Source: Caldifarciminota bacterium SM23_42
Lineage (GTDB): Bacteria > Hydrothermota > Tepidihabitantia > SM23-42
Assembly (NCBI GenBank): GCA_001303785.1
Contig: LJUJ01000006.1
Coordinates: 1-64,000, forward strand
Direction: 5' to 3'
DNA: 64,000 nt
Program-made: the position numbers and the translations under genes
Part shown: positions 34,301 through 42,954 of the stretch, one piece after another
How the letters are laid out: each line of letters opens with the position of its first letter
Position numbering within the stretch: the stretch's first letter is position 1
Notes under the pieces: model-generated
What the model was told of the DNA's origin: nothing
Database searches by the model: none
Seen by the model: the letters and a program-made list of their open reading frames with translations, nothing else

Positions 34301-35760
34301 ATTACCATGTCCAAATCGATGGTGAATTCAGAGCCCTCGATGGGTATTGGTCGCCTTCGGCCCGAAGAGTCAGGCTCGCCGAGCTTCATCTTTATACACT
34401 CCATTCCTGTGACCTTACCGTCTTTGCCGAGTATCTGTGTCGGATTGGTCAAATAATGAATTTTTATCCCCTCTTTCTCTGCCTCGACGATCTCCTCTTC
34501 GTTCGCGGGCATTTCTTTGCGCGAGCGGCGATACACGACAAACGCCTCTTCGGCGCCGAGACGCAATGCGGTGCGAACCGCATCGATTGCTGAATTCCCG
34601 CCGCCGACCACGGCCACCCGTTTACCTACCGGGATACTCGATTCACGGACGACATTCTGGAGAAACTCGACACATAGTACTACACCCTTCAAATCCTCAC
34701 CATTGATGCCCATGGCTTTTTCCTTGGCCGCGCCTAACCCGAGAAAGATTGCCTTGTAATCCTTTGCGAAGAGATCTTTGATGCCAAAGTCCTTGCCCAA
34801 GACAGTGCCCGTCTTGATCTCGACACCCCAGCTCTTTATGTAATCCAAGTCACGCTGTAGTGCCTTTTCTGGTAATCTGAATCGCGGTATTGCCCAGTAC
34901 AGTAGTCCCCCGGGATGATCCGTAGCCTCGAAAACCGTTGAACAGTATCCTCTCTTGGCAAGAAAATATGCGACAGACAATCCTGCTGGTCCGGCGCCAA
35001 CGACGGCGACCTTCTCTTTGTTCAATTCGGGACTCGGCTGTGGGAGCTCGGGTTCCTGATCAGATATGAAGCGCTTGAGCTGAGCAATGGCCAGCGGTTC
35101 ATCCACGTCTTTGCGCTTACAGTCCGATTCGCAGGGATGGGTGCATACACGCCCGCAGACAGCCGGGAATGGATTATCCCTGCGTTCGAGCTCCAGAGCT
35201 TCTTCGTATTTGCCCTGTGAAATGAGCGCGATATACCCCTGAGCATTGACTCCTGCGGGACAGGCATATCGGCAGGGCGCCGCGCCCTTTTTGTCAATAA
35301 GGAATTTGTTAGGAACTGCCTGGGGATACTGACGATATATTGCTCTTCGTTTTGAAAGGTCTAATTGAAACTCATCATTGACTTGCACCGGGCACACCGT
35401 TGGACATTCGCCGCATCCAGTACATTTGTCCCAGTCGACAAATGTGGACTTGCGCTTAACCTTCACTCGAAAATCAGGTGCTTCTCCCTCGACGCTAATC
35501 ACTTCGCTATTGGCGAGGATTTCGATGTTAGGATGCCGACCGACATCCATCAGCTTAGGACCGAGGATTCAGCTAGTGCAATCCATCGAGGTGAAGATTT
35601 TGTGAATCTGGGATGTCCGACCGCCCAGGCATGGGCCACGTTCGACAAGGAAGACCTTGAACCCGGCATTGGCCAAATCCAACGCGGACTGAACCCCAGC
35701 TACACCTCCACCTATGACGAGTGCTCCTTTTGGCATAGTATCCTTCTGTTCCTTGTTCAT
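31336..35760 (-). CDS. giant HdrA-GltD-like-HdrA fusion flavoprotein, selenocysteine-containing
   Basis: 1474 residues if the TGA at 35569-35571 is read as Sec64. In order: FAD motif [19 protein letters not shown] (13-31), MDCTS-Sec-ILGPK, [4Fe-4S] [12 protein letters not shown] (about 115), an inserted glutamate-synthase-small-subunit-like module (about 160-570) with [32 protein letters not shown] and [15 protein letters not shown], then the rest of HdrA (VQCVGSR-like FIQCVGSRN), and a second HdrA from about 930 ([25 protein letters not shown]; terminal motifs [11 protein letters not shown] and [11 protein letters not shown]). It probably links NAD(P)H to Hdr and ferredoxin. ATG 35736 behind AAGGA is an alternative start. 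Confidence 0.85.
35531..35548 (-). promoter_or_regulatory. candidate bacterial SECIS hairpin of HdrA2
   Basis: Starts 20 nt after the TGA, as in HdrA1: GGATGTC-GGTC-GGCATCC, a 7-bp stem with one G-U pair and the same GGUC loop. The A-to-G difference from HdrA1 keeps the pairing. Part of the likeness may reflect the conserved peptide VGRHPN. Confidence 0.63.
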
Positions 35761-35761
35761 G

Positions 35762-36325
35762 TTAATTCTTTTGCGAATCGCCTTGCCTTTTCACGGCCTC
35801 GAGTCCATAATTGTAGCCGCGATCGAATGCCTTCAGGTTCAATTCCAGGGCTTTTTCGGGAACCGATTCTGGCAAAGCCTTTTTCATTGCATCATAACTG
35901 ACGACCCCTGTGATCGCGGTGAAGAATCCAAGCATGACCACATTGGCAACGATTTTATGGCCCAATTCTTCAGCAAACCGCGTTGCCGGTATGGCATGCG
36001 CCGCAATGTGTCCGCGCGACTGCTTGGGCTTCACAAGATCTTCATCGTACAGTAACCTTCCCTGCTCACTCATTTCCGGCTCAAACTTATCATAGCCGGC
36101 TTGTGACATGGCAACCAGAATGTCGGATTCCGTAATATACGGATATAACACTTTGCTCTCGGAAACGACCAATTGTGAGCTACATGCACCACCGCGTGCT
36201 TCGGGCCCAAATGATTGGCTCATTGTTGCGTGCTTGTTGTCATAGATTGAAGCTGCCCTTCCTGCAATAATTCCGGACCTGATGATGCCCTGACCTCCAT
36301 AACCTGCAAATCTGATTTCAGCCAT
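35762..36325 (-). CDS. 2-oxoacid:acceptor oxidoreductase, gamma subunit
   Basis: 187 residues from ATG 36325 behind AGGAGG (an upstream in-frame extension to 36490 lies inside the previous gene). [25 protein letters not shown] and [13 protein letters not shown] are the gamma-subunit signatures of the pyruvate/2-oxoglutarate:ferredoxin oxidoreductase family. It follows two alpha-beta pairs with no second gamma, so it may serve both. It stops 1 nt before the HdrA2 start, suggesting tight coupling of 2-oxoacid oxidation to the giant HdrA. Confidence 0.88.
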   Translation of the reverse strand: MAEIRFAGYGGQGIIRSGIIAGRAASIYDNKHATMSQSFGPEARGGACSSQLVVSESKVLYPYITESDILVAMSQAGYDKFEPEMSEQGRLLYDEDLVKPKQSRGHIAAHAIPATRFAEELGHKIVANVVMLGFFTAITGVVSYDAMKKALPESVPEKALELNLKAFDRGYNYGLEAVKRQGDSQKN

Positions 36326-37103
36326 TCTTGCCTCCTGATACCTTCTGCTTCTCCGAAGCAGGACCATGAGGAGTAAACTTGTCACCAAGTATTTTAGTGT
36401 GCTGAACATTGTATGAATCAATGAATGTTGGTCTTTCCTTGTCTGTAAATTTACCGACAATGATTTTATCATCTCCAGTGATGGCAGCATTCCTTGGGTC
36501 TTCGTTGTTTTTCACAACTGAGTTTTCAAAGTAGAACTGCAGGAGTTCCGACTCAACGACATCGATACGCCGGTAATAATTAGGCCCCGGCGCAAGGACT
36601 TCGATCATAGAGAGGCCTCGTTTGTGCAGTGCCTCGCTAACAGAAGCGGCAAGTTCTTTGGTGTGTAAGGCTGTCCATCGAGCAGTGTAGACCGCCCCAC
36701 AGGAGTTGCCAAGATGTGGAAAATTGAACGGTTCTTCGAATGTTGAATAAGGTGAAAAAGTCGCTTGCGTGGAGGGTGCGGGTATGCCTGCGATCTTCTT
36801 GTAAACAAAATTATTGACGCATATGACAAGGAGCTCCATGTTCCTTCTTCCTCCATGCACAAAGTGGTTTCCACCGAGTGTCATCAGATCACCCACGACT
36901 GGAATTACCTTGAGACTTGGATTACCTAATTTCAGCCCTGTGCCAAAAGCAATGGCGCGTCCGCGCGGGGTCTGGAAATAATCGACCCCTAAGGACCTAA
37001 CAGCTTCTGGCTCAAATGGAATGTCTGATGTAATACTGATTCTTTTGCGATCGACACCAGCCGCTTCTATTCCTTTGTTGAGTGCGCTGATAATTGAATT
37101 CAT
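36318..37103 (-). CDS. degenerate 2-oxoacid oxidoreductase beta subunit (korB')
   Basis: 261 residues, related to the thiamine-diphosphate beta subunit at 38338-39225 but altered. The N-terminal HIWCPTCG cluster segment is missing; the protein starts directly at the first helix. The ThDP/Mg motif GDG is GDL (residues 71-73) and NNFIYAMTGGQ has become NNFVYKKIAGI. GGNHFVHGGRRN and the rest of the fold are kept. It probably no longer binds ThDP and its cluster normally, and could be a structural or specificity partner of korA'. It overlaps korA' and korC. Confidence 0.8.
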   Translation of the reverse strand: MNSIISALNKGIEAAGVDRKRISITSDIPFEPEAVRSLGVDYFQTPRGRAIAFGTGLKLGNPSLKVIPVVGDLMTLGGNHFVHGGRRNMELLVICVNNFVYKKIAGIPAPSTQATFSPYSTFEEPFNFPHLGNSCGAVYTARWTALHTKELAASVSEALHKRGLSMIEVLAPGPNYYRRIDVVESELLQFYFENSVVKNNEDPRNAAITGDDKIIVGKFTDKERPTFIDSYNVQHTKILGDKFTPHGPASEKQKVSGGKNG

Positions 37104-38341
37104 TCCTTTAATTTGAAACCTCCCTCAAAGACTGATTTCTGCAACCGAGTCTTGAATTCAACGAGACCTTCGATTTTTTTCTCTTCTCTGACAGCCATCT
37201 CGATTGCATCGGCGATGTCATTTGGATTGTGAACGCCGGCACCACCATGAGGAACGAGTACGACATTCGCGTCGCCGTGAGCACACCGAGCAACGTCATA
37301 AACGACCTGTCCGTAATTTATTTCAGGAACCACAAACGCTCTTGCTTTCTTCGCGAGTTCACTCATTCTATCATCAGGAAAGGGCCATACCGTAACGAGT
37401 CGTAGCGTCCCGACCTTGATGCCTTTTTCCCTTGCTATCTCGACTCCCTTTACCGCTACCCTTGATGATATCCCGTATGAGACGACGATGACATCTGCGT
37501 CATCAGTTCCTTCTTCTCTCAACTCGATGATATTGTTTCTGTTGAGTCGAATCTTGTCGACCAGCCTTCTAACATACTTAGATTTGTACGCTGAATCCTC
37601 GACCGGATAGCCTCTTTCGTCATGCACCAGGCCTGTGATATAAAGTCTGAGTCCATCGCCGGCTTTTGCCATTTTTGGTACCAGGTCAGGTTCCGGCTTA
37701 AACGGCAAGTAGTCTTCTGCCGGACCAGTATATAGCCTCCTGGGTTCGACCTCAATCCCGTCGGCTTCGGGTATCACTACTTTTTCAGTCATATGGCCGA
37801 CACATTCATCAGACATTATCATGACCGGGCAACGATACTTTTCCGCGAGATTAAATGCCTTGATAGTGTAATCAAACATTTCTTGGGGCGAATCTGGTGC
37901 GAGGGCGATGAGTTCATAATCTCCGTGAGAGCCCCACCTCGATTGCATTATGTCTGCCTGCCCGGTCTTAGTAGGAACACCGGTGGAAGGTCCGCCGCGT
38001 TGAATGTTGAGTAGGACAAACGGTGTTTCCAACATCGCGCCGAAGCCAATACACTCTTGCATAAGAGAGTAACCCGGGCCAGAAGTAATGGTCATGGTCT
38101 TGACTCCTGACCAGGCCGCACCAACTATTGCGGATATGGAGCCCAGTTCATCTTCCATTTGAATAAACACAGCTCCGACCTGCGGCCCCCTACGACACAC
38201 TGCTTCGAACGCCTCGGTTGATGGGGTAATCGGATAGCCCGCAACAAATTTGCATCCAGCGGCCAGGGCCCCGTAGCCCGAAGCCACGTCGCCATCTATG
38301 TAGTAGATACCAGTGAGCACATCCTTTGGATTAGCCTTCAC
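37100..38341 (-). CDS. 2-oxoacid:ferredoxin oxidoreductase alpha subunit, second copy (korA')
   Basis: 413 residues from GTG 38341, which overlaps the korB TGA in a GTGA pair; the open frame extends to 38401 but that part lies inside korB. The alpha-subunit core is intact: GYPITPSTEAFE, FIQMEDELGSISAIVGAAWSG, TSGPGYSLMQE, RGGPSTGVPTKTGQADIMQ, and a C-terminal domain with LVTVWPFPDDRM. Similar to KorA/VorB types. It probably pairs with the degenerate korB' or competes with korA for korB. Confidence 0.88.
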   Translation of the reverse strand: MKANPKDVLTGIYYIDGDVASGYGALAAGCKFVAGYPITPSTEAFEAVCRRGPQVGAVFIQMEDELGSISAIVGAAWSGVKTMTITSGPGYSLMQECIGFGAMLETPFVLLNIQRGGPSTGVPTKTGQADIMQSRWGSHGDYELIALAPDSPQEMFDYTIKAFNLAEKYRCPVMIMSDECVGHMTEKVVIPEADGIEVEPRRLYTGPAEDYLPFKPEPDLVPKMAKAGDGLRLYITGLVHDERGYPVEDSAYKSKYVRRLVDKIRLNRNNIIELREEGTDDADVIVVSYGISSRVAVKGVEIAREKGIKVGTLRLVTVWPFPDDRMSELAKKARAFVVPEINYGQVVYDVARCAHGDANVVLVPHGGAGVHNPNDIADAIEMAVREEKKIEGLVEFKTRLQKSVFEGGFKLKE

Positions 38342-39225
38342 TTCCTGCTCCCACGTTGCCCACCCGAACGCCTTCCTGCGGTTTTCACATCCGAAAGCCA
38401 TTGATTGTATCTTTCCATGTAGGAGGGTCTTTCTCGATCAACGAATTTACCACAAATGATTTTTGTTTGAAACCCAATATCTAAATTCTTCGTATCTTCA
38501 CCGTGTCTTATTTCAACATTGTCGTGATAGAATCGCATCATATCGAGTCCATCACCGAGCCGGTTAATTCTCGAATAATACATACCACATGGAGAAATTG
38601 CTTCGACTACGGCAAATCCTTTCTTTTGTAGCGCTTCAGTCAAGGAATTGGTCAGCCGGCGCACGTGAAGTGTTGTCCATCGTGCTACGTACACCGCGCC
38701 GGATGAATCGGCGAGATATGGAATATTAAAAGGCGGTTCGACACATCCGTAAGGAGATGTCGTGGCGTAAGCAGCTAATGGCGTTGTTGGGGCTACTTGG
38801 CCTCCGGTCATCGCATAGATGAAGTTGTTAACACATACCACAAGCATGTCGATGTTTCTCCGGGCAGCATGTATGAAATGATTTCCGCCGATTGCGATCA
38901 GGTCGCCATCGCCAGAAAAGACAACAACTTTTGTTTTCGGACTGGCAACTTTTATCCCAGTTGCAAAGGCAATTGGCCGACCATGCGTCGTATGGAATGA
39001 GTCTAGTTTCACATAACCGGCAACTCGACCCGTACAACCGATGCCCGAGACAATGCTCACGGTGTTGGGATCGATCTTTGCCTTTTCAAGTGCCGCCGTG
39101 AAGGCAGTGACCGCGATACCAATCCCGCAGGTTGGGCACCAGATATGTGGCATTCTGTCCATGCGGAGTAAATTCTCCATCGGATGGATTTCTTGTTTGC
39201 TGTCGGTTCTTAACGCTTCCATCAT
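38338..39225 (-). CDS. korB: 2-oxoacid:ferredoxin oxidoreductase beta subunit
   Basis: 295 residues. Complete ThDP-binding subunit: HIWCPTCGIG (cluster cysteines), SGIGCTGR, THGRPIAFATG, the ThDP/Mg motif FSGDGDLIAIGGNHFIHAARRN and NNFIYAMTGGQ. It decarboxylates a 2-oxoacid and passes electrons to ferredoxin; the likeness to KorB suggests 2-oxoglutarate, but branched-chain 2-oxoacids are possible. ATGATG follows GGGAGAG. A C-terminal Lys/Arg-rich extension reaches into the korA' start. Confidence 0.9.
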   Translation of the reverse strand: MMEALRTDSKQEIHPMENLLRMDRMPHIWCPTCGIGIAVTAFTAALEKAKIDPNTVSIVSGIGCTGRVAGYVKLDSFHTTHGRPIAFATGIKVASPKTKVVVFSGDGDLIAIGGNHFIHAARRNIDMLVVCVNNFIYAMTGGQVAPTTPLAAYATTSPYGCVEPPFNIPYLADSSGAVYVARWTTLHVRRLTNSLTEALQKKGFAVVEAISPCGMYYSRINRLGDGLDMMRFYHDNVEIRHGEDTKNLDIGFQTKIICGKFVDRERPSYMERYNQWLSDVKTAGRRSGGQRGSRK

Positions 39226-39232
39226 CTCTCCC

Positions 39233-40426
39233 TTATGCTAATTCAATGATTCCGCTTTTTGCTACGTTAGTCTGAGAGGCCTGTTTGATTGCCGAAAGGA
39301 TATCTTCGGTATGTTCAACTCCGTTGTCGCCATGGGGTACGAAGAATACATTTGCTTCTCCGTAAGTATTCCTTTCCACTTCGAGAACGACCTGACCACA
39401 ATTCATTTCCGGTACCACAAAAGCCCTTGCTCTCTTGGCAAGTTCGGCCACTCTCTTTTCAGGAAATGGCCATACGGTAACCAGTTTAAGGCTTCCCACC
39501 TTGATTCCGGAGTCACGGGCTTGCTTTATTGCTTTGAGCGCCGCCCGGGAGGTAGCGCCGTAAGAGACCACGACAACATCTGCCTCATCTGTATCCGTCT
39601 CTTGTACCTCCACGATTTTGTCGGCCGCTTGGCGTATCTTCCATACCAAGGGATGAACATTGTACTCCTGACATTCCTCGAACATAATTGGATAACCGCG
39701 GTCGTCATGGGTTAGTCCCGTAACATGGAATCGGTAGCCCTGCCCGATGTCAACCATGCGAGGCACAAAGTCTTTATCACGCTTAAAGGGCAAGTAGCTA
39801 TCTTTTGCTCCCTCATAATATCGGCGTGGTTCAACATTAATTTGGTCGGCCGGGGGAATCAACACAGTTTCCTTGAGTCGAGCAACATGGGCGTCTGACA
39901 TTATTGCAACAGGTATACGATAGCGTTCAGAGAAATTAAAGGCCTTGATAGTGTAGTCAAACATTTCTTGTGGCGAACTTGGCGCCAGTGCTACGATTTC
40001 ATAGTCACCGTGTGAACCCCATCGTGCTTGCATCATGTCACCTTGCGCTGGATGTGTTGGCAGCCCCAAACCTGGCCCGACCCCTTGAATATCTGCAATC
40101 ACGCATGGCGTTTCTAGCATTACACCAAGTCCAAGATGCTCCATCATGAGTGATAGACCTGGGCCAGAAGTCACGGTCATTGATTTCTTGCCGGTCCATG
40201 ATGCGCCAAGGACGGCGGCAAGCGCAGAAACCTCATCCTCCATTTGGATGAAGGTGGCGCCTACTTGAGGGGCTCGCTCGAGGAATCTCTCGGAGATTTC
40301 GATCGAGGGTACGATCGGGTAAAGTCCCAAGAAGCGACATCCAGCGGCCAAAGCACCCTCAGCGCATGCCTGGTTGCCACTGAGAACATGGGAGCCGCTC
40401 AGCACTCCGTTCTTATCTGCTTTCAT
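39233..40426 (-). CDS. korA: 2-oxoacid:ferredoxin oxidoreductase alpha subunit
   Basis: 397 residues. Alpha subunit with FIQMEDEVSALAAVLGASWTG, TSGPGLSLMMEHLG, the substrate loop GVGPGLGLPTHPAQGDMMQARWGSHGD and the C-terminal LVTVWPFPEKR. The YPITPS motif of its relatives is YPIVPS here, and RGGPSTG is VGPGLG, so specificity may differ from korA'. It starts after GGGAGAAGG, 97 nt past frdA, the largest gap in this half of the cluster; no clear promoter was found there. Confidence 0.9.
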   Translation of the reverse strand: MKADKNGVLSGSHVLSGNQACAEGALAAGCRFLGLYPIVPSIEISERFLERAPQVGATFIQMEDEVSALAAVLGASWTGKKSMTVTSGPGLSLMMEHLGLGVMLETPCVIADIQGVGPGLGLPTHPAQGDMMQARWGSHGDYEIVALAPSSPQEMFDYTIKAFNFSERYRIPVAIMSDAHVARLKETVLIPPADQINVEPRRYYEGAKDSYLPFKRDKDFVPRMVDIGQGYRFHVTGLTHDDRGYPIMFEECQEYNVHPLVWKIRQAADKIVEVQETDTDEADVVVVSYGATSRAALKAIKQARDSGIKVGSLKLVTVWPFPEKRVAELAKRARAFVVPEMNCGQVVLEVERNTYGEANVFFVPHGDNGVEHTEDILSAIKQASQTNVAKSGIIELA

Positions 40427-40523
40427 CCTTCTCCCTTCTCAGGTGCTGGATCATTTTTAGTATTGTGGGGATACCTAATAGGCTTTCCTGGGATTCAGTG
40501 CTCAGTTGTAAGGCAGGTCATGT

Positions 40524-42179
40524 TCAAAATACGTCAATCATTCTCGCGAGTGCTGCCTTGCCTCGATAATCCGGTAGTATGATCGGTGCTCTTCTCGTAC
40601 GCTTTATGCCAGCTTCTTCAAGCTGTTGAACATACTGGTTTAGGTGGTCTATTGTGACACTGATTTCTCCACTGTACGATTTGACATAATCTGCAGTGCT
40701 CATACCTGCTCTCCTACCGAATACCAGGCAGTCGAGAGTGGAATTTCCCATTAAACGATTCTTGCCGTGGACACCGCCCGATACTTCGCCGGCAACCCAG
40801 AGTCCTTCGATGTTTGTTCTGCCCGAAGGGTCGGTCTCTACGCCGCCATTCTGATAATGCAGGGTAGGGAAGACGAGTACTGGATCCTTACGGATGTCGA
40901 TATCGTAGCGTTTGTACATTCTGATCATTCCTGGAAAAGCCTTCTCTATGTAACCCTTCCCATTCTTGATTTCAATAAGAGGTGTATCAAGCCAGACGCC
41001 CCGCAGGCCCGTCGGCGTCGTAATACCCTTGTCGCGGACATAGCACTCCCTGATGATGGACGCGGCCTCAACATCCCTTGGCTCTAAAGGATAGACGAAT
41101 GCTTCACCATCGGCGTTTACTGGTTGAGCACCGCTGCCGCGTAGTTTTTCAGTGAGCAGGTAGCCCACAATCTGAATTGGATACGCAGCACCGGTCGGAT
41201 GATATTGCACGGCGTCGATGTCGCGCAGTTTTGCACCCGCCCTATAGGCTAACACCACGCCATCGAAAGTAGCGCCGTAGTGATTAGTGGTTGGAAATCC
41301 TCTTATGTGGAGCCGACCATAACCACCAGTGGCAATGATCGTTGCCTTTGCTTTGACAATCTTGTAGTCTCCTGTCTCAATGTTCCAAAGGATTGCACCG
41401 GTAACTCGATTACCTTCGGTGAGCAATTCAATGGCCGGGTAATGTTCCAGATATGAGATTCCTCGGGTCCTGAATTCGTCTCTCAGCACCCTGAATTCCT
41501 CAAGCCCGGTGTAGTCGCGGCAGGAGTGCATTCTCTTCACAGACAAGCCTCCGGCGAGCTTTTCTGCGAGATCGCCGTTTTCCTCCCGGTCAAAAATCGC
41601 GCCCAGCTCGCATAGCCATTTCATGATCAACGGCGCGTCTTCGACCAGTGCTCTGGTGACATCGGGTTTGTTGGTGAAGTGACCGCCACCAATGGTGTCT
41701 ATGTAGTGTTTCACGATCGAGTCAACTTCACGGTCCGCGGCCTGCGTTCCGCCCTCGGCCATGATTGAATTAGCATCCCCATGCCTCAATTTGTTCGTGA
41801 GCAGAATATTTTCTTTTGCGACACCGCTGTCATGCGCCCATAATGCGGCAGACGTACCTGCCAACCCACCACCGATTATCAGAATATCGGGATTGTAGTC
41901 GATCTGAGAGAGATCGACCTCGCCCTTTTCGACCAATGGGTAAGCCTCCAGCAGATCGGCTACTTCGTTGGGAGCATTTTGACCCTTGTTTGGTCCGACT
42001 GATATCTCTCGCTTGCCGCCCGGAGCGTAGTCTGGGTGTACTCTCAGGACTTCGTCTCTTTGCTTCATGGTCATGGCTGGTGGTGTGTAATCCAGCCTTT
42101 TGTCACGGGTCTTCGCCACCTTTTCGATTTCCTTTCTCATGTATTCAGGGTATCCTTCAATGTATGTGAGTTCTGCCAT
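40524..42179 (-). CDS. fumarate reductase/succinate dehydrogenase-type flavoprotein
   Basis: 551 residues. FAD motif IIGGGLAGTSAALWAHDSG at about 100, MAEGGTQAAD, the catalytic-domain pattern QYHPTGAA, HYQNGGVETDPSGRT and AGEVSGGVHGKNRLMGNSTLDCLVFGRRAG are those of FrdA/SdhA-like and TfrA-like flavoproteins. At the place of the covalent-FAD histidine (SHTVAAQGG in SdhA) it reads ANSIMAEGG, so the FAD is probably non-covalent. The usual C-terminal helical domain is short. With frdB and HdrBC next door it resembles thiol:fumarate reductase logic. Confidence 0.88.
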   Translation of the reverse strand: MAELTYIEGYPEYMRKEIEKVAKTRDKRLDYTPPAMTMKQRDEVLRVHPDYAPGGKREISVGPNKGQNAPNEVADLLEAYPLVEKGEVDLSQIDYNPDILIIGGGLAGTSAALWAHDSGVAKENILLTNKLRHGDANSIMAEGGTQAADREVDSIVKHYIDTIGGGHFTNKPDVTRALVEDAPLIMKWLCELGAIFDREENGDLAEKLAGGLSVKRMHSCRDYTGLEEFRVLRDEFRTRGISYLEHYPAIELLTEGNRVTGAILWNIETGDYKIVKAKATIIATGGYGRLHIRGFPTTNHYGATFDGVVLAYRAGAKLRDIDAVQYHPTGAAYPIQIVGYLLTEKLRGSGAQPVNADGEAFVYPLEPRDVEAASIIRECYVRDKGITTPTGLRGVWLDTPLIEIKNGKGYIEKAFPGMIRMYKRYDIDIRKDPVLVFPTLHYQNGGVETDPSGRTNIEGLWVAGEVSGGVHGKNRLMGNSTLDCLVFGRRAGMSTADYVKSYSGEISVTIDHLNQYVQQLEEAGIKRTRRAPIILPDYRGKAALARMIDVF

Positions 42180-42193
42180 TCTTCTCTCCTTTC

Positions 42194-42952
42194 CTATTCT
42201 GGCTCTTTTTCGCGTTCAGTATATATCTTTCGTAGCTCATCGATAGCGCAGGTTGTGATCCTAGCCATTTCCTGATTGAATTTGCCTTCGTTTATCTCCT
42301 TGACTCTTTTTCTCAGGTGATCCGGAACCCCTTGCCCATAGCGACCAAACATTCTTCGGCCTAGTTGAGCGACATGATACTGCACGATCTCGGCTGGACA
42401 CCGCATCGCGCACAGTCCGCACTGTATGCAGTCAAAAGAAATATCGGCTAATGCATTGAAATCACCGCGTATGGCGTCTTGTACGTAGTCCATGACCTCC
42501 AAGTCTTGCGGGCACGCCTTTGTGCACGTATTACAGGACACACACCTGGTGACCTCAGGGTAATACTTGATAAAAACTGATGCTTCATAGGGTTCTTTGG
42601 TTATGTCGTAGTCTGCCTTTTCTGCAGGCGTAAACGGGATCTGAACGAGGTACATGCCGTCTTCGGCTCTGGTTTGGCAGGCCATACCCGTTTGCAGCTT
42701 GTAGTCTCCTTTCTTTCTGAATACTGTTGCGCAAGCGCCGCAAAAACCCTGCCGGCAGCCAACGCCTCGGACGAATTTGTACCCCGCGTATTCCATTGCC
42801 GTCAGAATTGTCAAATCGGCCGGGACCTTGTAGGCTTTGCCCATGATGTATATTTCGATCCAGTTTTTGATATCCGTGGCATCAATACCGGTCGTTGCTG
42901 CCTTATTCGCCTCGGCGATTCTTTCCATGATTGGGCTTTTGTTATCTACCAT
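42194..42952 (-). CDS. fumarate reductase-type iron-sulfur subunit
   Basis: 252 residues. An N-terminal [2Fe-2S] domain (CRQGFCGACA...MAC, about 66-92) is followed by two [4Fe-4S] motifs (CVSCNTCTKACP, about 137; CIQCGLCAMRCP, about 176). This is the FrdB/SdhB/TfrB-type wire; it lacks the long CCG extension of archaeal TfrB, which is here supplied by the separate HdrB2 encoded directly upstream. No membrane anchor genes (FrdC/D) exist nearby, so the complex should be soluble. It starts 2 nt after the hdrB2 stop. Confidence 0.9.
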   Translation of the reverse strand: MVDNKSPIMERIAEANKAATTGIDATDIKNWIEIYIMGKAYKVPADLTILTAMEYAGYKFVRGVGCRQGFCGACATVFRKKGDYKLQTGMACQTRAEDGMYLVQIPFTPAEKADYDITKEPYEASVFIKYYPEVTRCVSCNTCTKACPQDLEVMDYVQDAIRGDFNALADISFDCIQCGLCAMRCPAEIVQYHVAQLGRRMFGRYGQGVPDHLRKRVKEINEGKFNQEMARITTCAIDELRKIYTEREKEPE

Positions 42953-42954
42953 TA

